DNA from: Spodoptera frugiperda
Taxonomy: Eukaryota; Arthropoda; Insecta; Lepidoptera; Noctuidae
Length of the DNA: 64,000 bases
Direction of reading: 5' to 3'
NCBI RefSeq assembly: GCF_023101765.2
Contig: NC_064226.1
Location: 6,068,001-6,132,000, forward strand
In this document: positions 48,942-60,558 of the stretch, piece by piece
Layout: each line of letters opens with the position of its first letter
Position numbering within the stretch: position 1 is the stretch's first letter
Notes under the pieces: generated by a model
Databases searched by the model: none
What the model saw: only the letters and a program-made list of their open reading frames with translations
Told to the model about the DNA's origin: nothing
Made by a program: the position numbers and the translations under genes

Positions 48942-49781
48942 TTCGGTAATTATTGACTGAACAGTATATAATTTTTATAGTTATTCATAAAATTTGCGAA
49001 TACATTTTATAATTTCACTTTATAACACATTTCAATTCAACAAAATATTAAATAAAACATTATTTATTTCGTTTGATCTTGTGTATGACCAACTGTCCAC
49101 CAAAGAGAAAATTCACTTTTTAATAGTGTTGTACGTTTGCGTTTAATTTAGTTGTCAAAAAACTACTGTCAAATGAAGTAAAAAAAATCAAACATTCAAT
49201 CGAGTAGACTCGACTATTTATTGAAATTCAAATTATTAAAAATTTACCACCTCATGCCATGGGAAATAGGCATGCGATTATGCAATGTTTTAAAAAAATA
49301 TATAAATCACTAATTGCTAATAATTTAAATAAGTCATTTAAATCTACTATTTATTTAAACTGTAACTAGTATACTCTTTGTTTTCACTTGCATAAATGTG
49401 TTTACACGTCTTTTATTAATGAAGAGATCAGTGAGTTAAGAAAATTTTCATACATCTGATCAAATCCGATGAAATAAGAGCTGCATATTATTATCGAGTC
49501 TAGTATAAACAATTAGTCGATTTCTTTCATGGCATCTCTATGTTGATAATCACGATTTGTATTGATCGGGGTTTACTCATCACAATTTGAATTTTGTCGA
49601 ATACAGTGCACAGGACTACAAGTCTCTGTCTGCCTTATTTATTTATATTTTTACTGTGAGAGCCTGTAACTGGTAAGTACAATTGAATAATTTCATAACA
49701 TTCACTAAAATCATTCATCGGTTAGAAATCCCTAAAACACCGGTAACCTCTCTTTAAAATTATTTTCAGAAAAGAATCGCA
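48942..49781. promoter_or_regulatory. Shared upstream region of NKAIN and UCH
   Basis: 840 bases between divergent starts. It includes TTGTCAAA and CTGTCAAATG words near 49152-49174. It also holds a UCH 5' UTR intron at 49673-49769 (donor GTAAGT, acceptor ttttcag). Confidence 0.45.
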
Positions 49782-50474
49782 ATGGCGACTGAAACTTTAA
49801 TCCCATTAGAATCCAACCCTGAGGTTATGAATAAGTTTCTCCAAAAATTAGGAGTCCCTAGTCAATGGAGTATCGTCGACGTCATGGGTCTTGAACCAGA
49901 GATGTTATCCTGGGTTCCTCGCCCTGTTCTCTCGGTTATGCTTCTCTTCCCTATAACTGATGCTTATGAAGAACATAAACAAAAAGAGGAAAGCGATATT
50001 CTGTCTAAAGGCCAAGAAGTTTCCAGTAACATTTTCTACATGAAACAGTTCATAAGTAATGCATGTGGCACTGTGGCTCTTGTGCACAGTGTTGCCAATA
50101 ATACTGATAAAATAGTGCTGGCTGATGGCCACATGAAGAAGTTCTTAGATGAAGCCAAAGATATGGATGCTCCCGCTAGAGGCAAATTATTAGAAAAGTC
50201 TGATGGTATTATTCAAGCTCACAAGGAATTGGCCCAAGAGGGCCAAACTAATACCCCCAGTGCTGAAGAACCAGTGAATCATCACTTCATTACTTTTGTA
50301 CATAAGGATGGCTTTTTGTATGAATTGGATGGACGTAAAGCTTTTCCTGTTAATCATGGACCTACTACTCCTGATTCTCTTCTAGAAGACGCTGCTAAGG
50401 TGTGCCAGGCCTTTATGGCTCGTGATCCTAATGAAGTCCGTTTTACCGTGATTGCACTGGCTGCTTCCGACTAA
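49782..50474 (+). CDS. UCHL3: Ubiquitin carboxyl-terminal hydrolase, UCH-L3 type
   Basis: A 230-residue cysteine protease that removes small adducts from the ubiquitin C-terminus. All catalytic residues are in the expected places: Gln89 (oxyanion hole) and Cys95 in MKQFISNACGTVAL, His168 in NHHFITFVH, Asp183 in YELDGRKAFPVNHG. The crossover loop region (about 150-165) is present. Length equals human UCH-L3. The coding region is one exon; an intron lies in the 5' UTR. That suggests intron loss or an old retrocopy, but all motifs are intact and a 3' signal follows, so it should be functional. The symbol reflects type, since invertebrates usually have a single UCH-L1/L3 gene. Confidence 0.95.
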   Translation: MATETLIPLESNPEVMNKFLQKLGVPSQWSIVDVMGLEPEMLSWVPRPVLSVMLLFPITDAYEEHKQKEESDILSKGQEVSSNIFYMKQFISNACGTVALVHSVANNTDKIVLADGHMKKFLDEAKDMDAPARGKLLEKSDGIIQAHKELAQEGQTNTPSAEEPVNHHFITFVHKDGFLYELDGRKAFPVNHGPTTPDSLLEDAAKVCQAFMARDPNEVRFTVIALAASD

Positions 50475-50643
50475 TGTGCCACTCTGTAGATTGGAGTAAC
50501 ACTACAGCAATATGCAAGTTGGCTGTAGTTTTAACGAACCATGCTTTTATATCGAAGCTTAAAATATTCTGATGTTTGATACAAAAAGGTGCAATGCAAG
50601 CTTTTGTGATACTATAAAGTATTTATTTTGAAATAGATGTCTT

Positions 50644-50649
50644 AATAAA
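50644..50649 (+). terminator. UCH polyadenylation signal
   Basis: AATAAA 170 bases after the UCH stop codon, followed by a T-rich stretch. Confidence 0.65.
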
Positions 50650-53149
50650 TTTGTCAAAGAAATTATATATTTTTTTTATTAATTCATTCTGATAGCTCAG
50701 TAACTTTAATATGAGACTCATATCCTACACATTTGATGAACTAAAATAACTTTTTATAATTTGGCTGAAGTATCTGATGACACAGTTTATAAACAAAGGT
50801 ATTAAAAAATCTAGAAATGTCTCCAGAGTTCACCTTCAGACGACTGGCGCAAGGATAAATCGGGCGGGCGTGTACATTGCGGTATTTGTTTTATGTTGAT
50901 ACTTTGTAGGTATTCATGTTTTTCGCAGCGTCTCGCGCCGCTGAACATAAACTTCAAGGCTTTTTGTTGACTTATAGGCAGCAGCTATTAGAGTCGCCAT
51001 CACGTTTTAAGTATTTTTGTACCTTCAACTGTACTTTTTTCGACTTAAAGTTAGAAGAAAATTTTGGTTTTATTTTTAAAAGATACGTAACGTTGGCTAC
51101 CTTTGTGCGCCGAAATAGGTATCCTAAATCAAATAATGCATATTAGAATTTAAATGAAAGTTTTTCGAATACCTACCCACATAATTACCTCCACCCCTTC
51201 GTTGGTAGTTCAAGTTACCATGGCGCCAATTTAATTATTCTTTATTTACTCACTCCACCCAACTCGAGCACTAAAGTATTAACTCACTCTTTGTCTTATT
51301 TATACGGGAATCGATACCCTTTTATGGGTAAGAGGGTAACAAATACGTTTCATGGATCATGGTAGAAATAATATACCTATTATTATTTCAATCTTATTAG
51401 GTTTCCTCATGTTAGGTAGGTTCTGTTGTATGAGAAAATAATATCACACCATAATATATTCAAAGGAATTGCCTTGTTATTGCACAATATGTTCTAAAAG
51501 CCCAACCAATATACCTTTGCTCAGTTTTGCTCTTGAAAGGTCAAGTCCTTCATAATAGGGCAATGTCGTAAAGTTCAGACGTCTAGAGACATACGGTCGA
51601 GTTCAAGTGCAGACAAGGTCGTCTCCTACAAGTATTTTAGTACCTTTGTACTTAAACATAATTTAGATTCTTGATGACCCGCCCCTGTCGGCCTCAGGAC
51701 TTTAGGTAGGTATGAGAATACAAGGGGCGAGTATGGATCAATAAATTTTGTCTTTTTCCTAATTTTTATAGAACTTTTTTTATAAACACAGCAAACATTG
51801 TTTCATGCTACTTTTCTTACATGCTGTGGTATAACAGTTTATGTTTGTGTCGAAGCACGGCCTTCCCACGAGAAACCTTTTAATGTAGAAATAGATAGAG
51901 CTTTAAGATATTCGGTTACGAGCGTAAAGACGACGGACAAATTAGTATGCTCATAATATGTAGTACCTAATCCAGCAAATGTTTTGTTGAACATTACATC
52001 TATTTCGAGTATGGCTAATAATTTCAAGACCTTACATGGGTCGAACGAGACTTGTACGGTATCTAGTTTGCCCGACCCAGAATGTAAGGCTATGCCGTAG
52101 CGTCGCGATTACTTTAACTAGGCTGCGGTTTTTAAATCTGTTAGGTAGCCCTATTATTATAACTATTTATTTATTCAAGATTCGTTTTAAATGGAAGAAA
52201 TAAATGTGAGAGATAAATAAAAAATAATTAAGATATGCAAAATTGGAATTTATTATTTGAAAATATCATGAAATAGGCAAATATTATTTGGAATTATTTA
52301 GGAATACAATACAATAATTTAATTCATAATTTATTAAGTTAGGTACCTTGTGTAATAAATAGTCATTATACGTCGTCATATTAAAAGCCTTACCTACTAA
52401 AACGTTCACAAATAGACAAATATAAAACTCTTTTATTGCATAAATACATTTTTTATATCTATACACTGTAGCACCTACATTAGTTTAACAACAACAGTCA
52501 ATATCTAAAACAGTTTTACACATAATATATTAAATTCATTAAAACGTCCATTTTTACAATAGTGCCTAAGTAAGTAACTGGAATGTCGTATAAATATTAA
52601 TTTGAGCTACAATTCCCTTTACCCCACACACAGCAGTTACTTGAGATCTCTTTACCTAAGTATTGTTGGTACTTCTACTGTGGAATGGTTGAAAATGGAA
52701 TACTAATATAATATCACACCCGTAACAATATCGAAGAAACCATTAAAGAAGATAAGCCACTTCTTTTGTAACTGTCAACTGAAGTCGGTCAATACCTATA
52801 ATATTCTCATGTACAATCAGTTAATTTGATATGCAGATAGAAAAATAAATATTGTCATTTGTTATACTAAATTGTTGTGCTTTTTAACTAAATCAAATCT
52901 TTTATAACCATTGACTAATTCCATATGCAACGTCACACCTTATATCCCCGAAAGGGTAGGCAGAGGTGCACATTACGGCAATATCCTGTTCAATGTACAA
53001 TTTAATCGTGAATCAATTTTGATTTCTTACCTGCATACCAAAATAACTTGACTATTTACAACAGATAAAATAGAACTTATTACGAAGCTGCTGACATGTT
53101 CATGATCAATGCTCTATTATAATTAGTCTAATTGTATCTAAATAGTTCT
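50650..53149. other. Intergenic region between UCH and MFSD12
   Basis: 2.5 kb of AT-rich DNA with no gene recognised. A reversed fragment of the cctaccccttcgggg repeat lies at 52925-52995. The end next to 53150 is probably the MFSD12 3' UTR. Open frames here (for example 50916-51146) have no family resemblance or splice context. Confidence 0.55.
52925..52995 (-). repeat. Dispersed repeat fragment, reversed
   Basis: The segment tccccgaaagggtaggcaga followed by ggtgcacattacgg is the reverse complement of the 3' end of the family at 20990 and 25985. Confidence 0.6.
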
Positions 53150-56100
53150 TCATATCCTTTCTACCAGCGCGGGTTCTTGTTCTTCAGTGATTACGTCAGA
53201 ATTATTTATTGAGGATTCTCCTGAAATATTAAAATCATGAGTTAGAATTTAGAACTAATTGAATTTTGGAATACTAATCTTTTATATTTATTTATCTTAG
53301 CTAATATGTCGTAATTAGGTTCTGTCATACTGGCCACTGTTAAAAATATTGAGCATTACAACTTACAAGGCTTCTAATACCCACCCACTAGTATAATACA
53401 AATATCATCCAGACTTATGAAGTTATGATAATTAGTACTGGCAGTAAATTGAATTAGGTATTATAAAACGTTGTTCTACAGTAGCTTTAAAATTTATTAT
53501 AATAATAATATTAGTATTAGACAATCAGTTTGTATGGCAATTGGATATCATCATCATTATCATCACCCGAGAGACGTCCACTGCCGAACGGCCTCCCCTT
53601 GTAATAGTCGTTCTACGTGGAAGACTAAGGTCTTCCTTTTTATTATTTTAGGATTATTATATTACAATTGGAAACTTACCACTAACTAGTAAGGCATCAG
53701 ATCGGAATTTAGGTAAGAGTAGTGTGAGTATGAGGCCCGCAATCGCTGCTATGCCACACACCCACACCAGCGCATTCGCATAGTACGCAGGGTCAGCTCC
53801 ATCGGCACTGAAAATATTAAAATGGCCATCAAAATATGCGGGGCTTATCATAAACTGCTCTAACACTATGCAACTGCATCGTTAACTCAAAGAAAATTAA
53901 TTAAAAATATAATGGTAACTGTCTTCAAGCAGTGTTTAAAATGGGTATGTCTAGGAGTTTAGATTTTTATTAGTACGTTTCATAATTATAAACTTCGTAA
54001 GTCGTGATCGTCGTCGATTATAAGGAAAAATATACTAAAATCGAGAGATAGGTACGTACAGATACTACCTACATATAAATGTTTTTCCTTATTACTAAAC
54101 TTTTTTGTTTTATTAATATTAGATGTTTTGCCTTATAACTCAACTTTTTTGTTTTTTAAATGTTGCATTAGGATGTTCTCATGTGTCGTTTACAAACATA
54201 CCTACAAGTTTACATAGACATGACACCCAGACTCAAAACAACAATTTGTGGATTACACAAAGATTTGCTCCGTGTGGGAATCAAACCCGCTACACGTTCA
54301 ACGGTTGCTCGTTGACTACCACGACAACGTGCAAACATGAAAATAAAATCTAACAAATTAAATGTAAAAGCTAGTAAATCTTCTATAATTATTTAACTCT
54401 ATATTTCTAACGCATAGTTTTCACAGTCAATAAACGATAAGAGAATAAATACATTTATAATAATAATTTAGACATGATACCCTCATTCCTTAAATGGTAC
54501 TGGTTAGTAGTCATGTGACCCTATGCAAACAACATCTATCAATAGATAGGTATGAATTAGTTGTGATATCTATGTATGTGACTCAATGCATGTATTTTGA
54601 TAATATCAAATATCCATATTACCTACAAGGTATTTCCCGTTAATCAAATTCTTTATTCCAATCCACGTAAAAGGTATTTTTATTTTAGAAAACCTATGAT
54701 TATCTAATCTTATGTAGATTTATAAATCTATAATGGGTCTGATTGGGGAGATTGATTGAACGCTGGGCAATGAGGTCTCAGGTTCAATTACGCATAAGCA
54801 GTATTTGTGATATTTTCATTAGTAATTATCTAGTTTTAAAATGTAGATAACCAATGTGTAGTAACAGGCTCACCCCTAAACAGGTGACCTAAAACAAAAC
54901 TGGCGACAAATGGGTGATATAGGTAGGTAGAGGACTTAATGTTTCCCTTAGGGAAACGTTAGGTAAGTCTGCGAAGTTATGTCATATGAATAATTAAATA
55001 ATATTAGCGACCAGCTGCCGGATGAATCATTGGTGAACTCACTAGGCTTGTATAATCGCAATGGCGACGCCGCACGCGAGCTTATCGGTGAAACTCATGA
55101 GGCCGTATACAAAGGCAGAGGCTTCCGTCCTCGCGCCGACCAGGTCAGCCGTCAGAGCTAGACTTGTCACCAACATCACTGCACCACCAAAACCTGAAAA
55201 GAGACAAAACTTCCAATACAATATTATAGGTACCTACCAATACCATCCTTTATCATTACTTACTGTGACCTACATTATACAGAATTTAGATGACTAATGC
55301 TAGAACAATAAATGTTATTACAAAATTAAACAGTTCATTAAACAACCAAGTTATTTAGTAACAGTATCGGTATTTCAAACAAAATTGCAGGGTAAGGAAC
55401 AAGGGCAAGCTTCTACTATTTGTAACATTGTGCATGACAAATTGAGGGAATGACTAAACAAAGAGGAGACATTGTTATATAAAGAGTTATTCATTGTATA
55501 ATACAATTTGAACGAAGGTATTTATAATTCTATGGAAGTAGGATCTGGATACTAACCTATTAACACGGCAACCACATAAATGAAATACACTTTATAATCA
55601 TCATCTGATCCGAGATAAATCCACACAAAACCAGCAATAGCACATGCGGAACCGGTCAAATAATTAAGTTTCCTCGTGAAGGACCTTGGTGCCAACCTCT
55701 GGACTCCAGCAGCGGCCAGACTGCCGAGGTACAAGGCGAGAGGAACTACAGCTAGGGCTCGTGCAGCCAGTCCTAGAGTTCTATGGAGGTACAAGGGGAT
55801 GAGCACCTGCGATATGTTCACAACCAACCTTGTACACATGTACACTCCTGCCACCTAGAAACAATACATTGTTAACTAATAGATACAGAATATATATCAT
55901 TAGCATTATTATCTCTACTCTAAGTGTGCCAATTAGCTGATAACAAAACAAATATGTTAGCATTCTATTCATTTCAATAACTAAATACAATCAATACTAA
56001 ATATATTCTGTACTTTACCTGATACATGTGTGGTTTGCGTAGAAAATCATAATGCGCACCACTTTCGCCTTCCAAAAGTTGATCACGACGTAAATAGTTA

Positions 56101-57156
56101 TTTTTCTCCGTTACGGATATGTGAAATATTATTGATGCTAATGTTCCTAGTCCTAATACTATGTAGACAATATGCCTAAACTTCCAAGCATCAGTTGGCC
56201 CCACTTGCTAAAAAATAAAAAAAATATACATAAACATCAACAATTTAAAAAATGTTATAAAAAAAATATTGTGGTTATAATTTCAACATACATGTCTGTC
56301 ACATTCGCCAGTCAAATGTAATATAATCCATGTGATGATATAAACAAATAGATTCGAGAATACTGTGAAGCCATATCTGTAACAATTCAACATGATTAGT
56401 ATAGTAGATTTCAGGAACATCTGTTTAAACAAATTATTCATTTTAAACAAATCATCAAGTACATGTGTTGGCCAAATAATATTCAGAACAATTTGTGTTA
56501 TTTATTTGAATGAATTTTTTCTTTGGATTTTTTGTCTTTAAAGATATACCTGATTGCAGTCAGATGTGTCCTGGTATGGTCATCTTCCGATAACTCCGGG
56601 ATTAAACTTAAATGGGAAATCTGCACAGCAGCCCATCCAATTTGGAATATGATAATAAATGACGCATAATAATACATTTGTGCCCATTTGTGTGTGGATG
56701 TACAACCAATACATTCTGAGAATATGAACGGAAAGGATGCTAAAACACAGAAGGTACCTGAAAATAAAAATTATTATTTCAAAAACTTTATACTTAAGTA
56801 TTACATTACATTACAATTGTCTAGTTTTGCAGTATCTATTTAAAGATTTATAATTACTGTTAATTATAAAACTTACCAAACAAATGCCATAGTTTCCGTC
56901 GTCCATATTTTAAACTTATGTGATTATCTGTATGGTCTGAATGGTAACCAACAAATGGTGTTGATACAGCATCCATAACCTGACCAATTAACATTAGAGT
57001 GCCGGACTGGGACGCAGTAAACTCAAGCACTAAATGAAAATAAACTAAGAAATAGGTAAACCATAAACTTGCACAGACATCATTTAATACATGGCCAATC
57101 CCATAACCGAGCTGTAATCGAAGGCTGGTAGATATATGCACGAATTCCGAATCCAT
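53150..57156 (-). CDS. MFSD12: MFSD12-like major facilitator transporter
   Basis: Eight minus-strand exons: 57156-56877, 56757-56550, 56376-56292, 56207-56019, 55854-55557, 55193-55043, 53807-53680, 53220-53150, with consistent phases and 469 residues. The order of conserved blocks follows human MFSD12: GYGIGHVLNDVCASLWFTYF; DAVSTPFVGYHSD; YGRRKLWHLFG; FQIGWAAVQISHLSLIPEL; TALR/TAIRYGF; MCTRLVVNISQVLIPLYL; PLALYLGSLAAAGVQRL; MLVTSLALTADLVG and ASAFVYGLMSFTDKLACG. Twelve membrane helices are expected. Mammalian MFSD12 supports cysteine import into lysosomes and melanosomes; a role in insect pigment granules or lysosomes is inference. The C-terminal tail is short and acidic. It is head-to-head with PIG-T. 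Confidence 0.9.
53545..53628 (-). mobile_element. RTE 3'-end fragment
   Basis: A (atc)n run followed by gagagacgtccactgccgaa and tcgttctacgtggaagac is the reverse complement of the 3' end of the RTE copy at 2987-3956. A very short truncated insertion in MFSD12 intron 7. Confidence 0.75.
54168..54340 (-). repeat. tRNA-derived SINE, copy 3
   Basis: Reverse orientation. It contains caatttgtggattacacaaa, a B-box complement (gggaatcaaacccgctacac) and gctcgttgactaccacgac. It matches both halves of the SINE at 8467. In MFSD12 intron 6. Confidence 0.6.
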
Positions 57157-57783
57157 TTTATATTAAGAAAATTAAAAACTTTATTTATAGGAAATTAAAA
57201 TTACGTCCTTTATTTTTTTATACTAATACACATTTCACTAGCGTTGGAACTGTTTACAAATGAAATATATTATCCATTCCTGTCACGATCGTGACTGGTA
57301 TAATTGAATATTATTATTAGGATATTTATAAATATTACAATTCACTTTGTTTTCACTTCCAAACAGTTTTAAAACAACCCCTCCGCCTGGTTCTTTTCAA
57401 GACGTCAACTCAAGTCGTCAAATAATGATTAGACGTTAATGTCAAACTTGCGGATATGTCAAACGTCAAATTAGATTACTCATCTATTCTATTTGTCTAT
57501 GCATATGTCCTAGGGTCTAAGGGTTGCTCTGAGGGTTGTCTAAGAAAATCATTAATTTTAGTATGTACCTACTCACCTTTATGCTTGGATTTACTAGTGT
57601 TCGAACTTCGAAGGTTCGAAGAAGACAATCATCAATTTTTTTTTTAATTTCTTTTTTACCATAGACTCAGAATATTCAAATTATTGACAGTGACAAGTCC
57701 TACTCCAAAAAGTTCCAATAATGTCAGTGACAAATAAATAATGAAAATATAACCTATTGTAACGTTGAAGAAAGGAATTTTAA
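57157..57783. promoter_or_regulatory. Shared upstream region of MFSD12 and PIG-T
   Basis: 627 bases between divergent ATGs. Two clusters of TGTCA/TGACA words lie at about 57403-57472 (including gacgtcaactcaagtcgtca) and 57684-57733. The spacing fits two back-to-back core promoters. Confidence 0.5.
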
Positions 57784-59732
57784 ATGGATTTCCTTCGTAG
57801 ATTTTTGAATTACTATATTTTTTTTACTTGCTTCTTGTGCGTACGATGTGATGAATTTAAGGAGGAATTATTTTTTAAGCCCTTACCATCGACGCATCTA
57901 TATAGTTATTTTCAATTCGTTACTTTAGTGGATAGCGAACTATCTTCATGTAAGGATAAATAAATCTTGATAACATACATTTTATCTATCAGTCTTGTTA
58001 CATGAGTAATATTTAATCCATTGTGTATTTTTCAGTCCATTCGCATTTGGCTCCTCGGTCTTTGGCTGAAGTTGTTTCTCGATTTCAAGTTGAAGAGTTG
58101 CATTTAACATTAACGGAAGGACAATGGAGACATCATCAATGGGGATATCCAGTTTTGGACGCGGCGCCTGGGGCGGAACTTTATGCTTGGTTTTCACCTG
58201 ATGTTACAGATGTGGATACACAATGGAAGAAGCTAAGTGCTACACTATCTGGGCTCTTTTGCGCTTCACTTAATTTTATTGACAACTTTAACACAGTCAC
58301 GCCTCAGATGGCTTTGTGGCCCATGGGAGCAGTGAAATCTAGTCAAAATGTTACCTCTCAGTTGAGATATGCCTCTTTGCCCAGAGAGATTGTATGCACA
58401 GAAAATCTGACCCCATGGAAGAAACTGTTACCATGTGAATCAAGTCGAGGTTTTTCTGCCCTGCTGAATTCTAGAATGATTCATAACACCAACTACCATT
58501 CAGTAGGAGTTCATGTGAGGAAAGTCTGTAAATCCAGTGATTGTTTGGAGACCCAGCTTGAATTTAAGCAAACAGTGGCTCTTGTTTATGATTATGATAT
58601 AATCAAAAGTAATGATTGGTCACTAAGAAAATTATTTGGTCAGGGTCTACCTGGAGCTTGTCCACTGTCTACAGACAGCAAGATTTACATTGATATAACT
58701 TCTAACAGCAGCCAGCCGTTTACTCTGTCTCCACCACCCGATAATGTTATTTTGTCACAAAGAGGAAGAACTGACACCTTATTGGCAGTGTACAATATAC
58801 ACCCTGATGGGAAAATGATAAACATAGGTGTGAAGCACAAGACTAAGTCACAGTTACCAGTGTCCATACATCCTCCTTTGTTTTTCAACCGCTATGTCCT
58901 AGGTTATGGCAAAGAGTTTGGTGGAATTGTAACAGAGATAACAAACAATTGTTTGGCCCCTATCAATGTGGTTGTATTGGAGAATGCTCCGTGGTGGTTG
59001 CCAATACAACTGAGTACTCTGAGAGTGAATGGTGAAGCTGAAAGTAAATTAGTCCAGTCTCAGTATTATTCTCCTGGCCGCAGCAGGCAGAAGCCATATC
59101 ACCTAGAATTGCTTATCAAATTACCTCCTAAGTCAACCACTACAATCACAATAGACTTTGAGTTTGTATTCTTGAAGTGGCAGGAATATCCACCTGATGC
59201 CAATCATGGATTCTATATTGGTTCAGCATTGATCTCGGCCAATTTACCAACAGCCCGAAATTACACTAGTCTGCCAATTACTGGAACAACATTTGATTCT
59301 ATTATAAATGATACCAAGTTATGTGAGTATTTACTTGTATTGCACTGGATGTATACATTAGTGTGTTAGTTGCATTAACTATTAGTTGATTTGCATGTTC
59401 TTTGATGTATTGCTTTTGTGTCAATTGTTATTGATGCTGAAGTAATACAAAAGTCTAACAAACTGGTAAGGATATAAATAGATACTATAATGTGACATTT
59501 TCTTCTTTCAGGGTATCCAATTGTGTTCAGGACAAATGGTGCTATGGTTTCTCTACCTACTCCAGACTTCAGCATGCCATACAATGTCATTTGCCTTGCC
59601 TGCACTGTGGTGGCATTGGCATTTGGTCCACTACATAATATCTGCACCAAAGAACTTGTACTCAAACCCTCAGGAACATCTTTGTCTTTAACCCAAAAAC
59701 TCTTGAATTTATTCAAGAGGAAGAGAGATTAG
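57784..59732 (+). CDS. PIGT: GPI transamidase subunit PIG-T
   Basis: Subunit of the ER complex that attaches GPI anchors to proteins. Three exons: 57784-57949, 58036-59322, 59512-59732, consistent phases, 557 residues (human 578). An N-terminal signal peptide (FFTCFLCVRC core, residues about 10-22) precedes EELFFKPLPS. Family blocks: GLFCASLNFIDNFNTVTP, ASLPREIVCTENLTPWKKLL, DWSLRKLFGQ, YIDITSNSSQPF, RYVLGYGKEFGGI, LKWQEYPPDANHGFYIGSA, and near the C-terminus LPTPDFSMPYNVICLACTVV, which forms the single membrane helix, with a basic tail KRKRD. The Cys pair flanking TENLTPWKKLLP is conserved. The upstream ATG (taaATGG) fits the signal peptide. Confidence 0.96.
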
Positions 59733-59788
59733 TTATTACTTATTTTTGTTTCATTGAAAGTATTTAATTTAATTTAAGTATTTGACTG

Positions 59789-59794
59789 AATAAA
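59789..59794 (+). terminator. PIG-T polyadenylation signal
   Basis: AATAAA about 57 bases after the stop codon, followed by T-rich sequence. Confidence 0.65.
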
Positions 59795-60558
59795 TTAATA
59801 CAGTTTACTCTGTGATTTTATTGTATAGATAGTATGGCCATATACCAATCACACTACAATTCTAGATTCACACATTAATACTGTACTGACAAATCGTAAA
59901 ACCTCAATACGGAATCGAACTCGACGTCCTTGCGCGGCGGGCATCTCTACCGCGTGCCTACTCCTTCGGAAATTAAATCTATATGTTTATAGGTACTATG
60001 CAATGATAGGTATTTTATCTCGATATCGATCGACGAACGGCCCTATTCTATTTTCAGTTTAGTCGAGACTGTCAGAAAAAGGGTAGAAATAACAAAAATG
60101 GTATAATTTTTTTTTAATATAAATAATACAAAAGCTTGGTTATACATAGTTATATGTTTGTACTATGTAGTTATAAAATATGGTAATTATACACATTTTC
60201 GTCTGTATAATGTAGGTACAATACCTTTCTACACTACTGTTTTAGTGACCACCTAGAGTTAAATAGGTGCATATTGATCTTGACTCCTATATTAATTTGT
60301 TTACCTTTTAGATAATGATTTAATTGCAAATATTTCTATCTATATGTTGCCGAATGACGAGAATAGTATTAAGACGGTATTTTTAGTACATATTTTCGAG
60401 CTTGATAATACTAGTTTCCTTGTCCACATTGCATCACTATTTAAAAAAATAAACATTACTTTGTCAACTTGACAAGTGCACCACTTTTATTTATTGTATC
60501 GTTTTTATATTATATTGTACCTAGTTAAGTTTGTATTTTAACGTAATATTAAATAAAT
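59795..60558. other. Intergenic region with SINE fragment and promoter motif
   Basis: It contains the tRNA-like fragment at 59895-59965 and, near 60462-60476, TTGTCAACTTGACAAG, a palindromic pair of the TGTCA word about 90 bases before the next start codon. Confidence 0.5.
59895..59965 (-). repeat. tRNA-like SINE fragment
   Basis: On the minus strand: gcgcaaggacgtcgagttcg leading into GTTCGATTCC, a good B box, with GGTAGAGATG upstream resembling an A box. It does not fold as a complete tRNA, so a SINE head is more likely than a tRNA gene. Confidence 0.5.

Noticed and set aside
50916..51146. 76-codon open frame between UCH and MFSD12
   Set aside because: No splice context, no family resemblance, and AT-rich codon use like the surrounding spacer.
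59895..59965. Possible tRNA gene on the minus strand
   Set aside because: A good B box but no complete acceptor stem or anticodon arm could be drawn; more like a SINE head.
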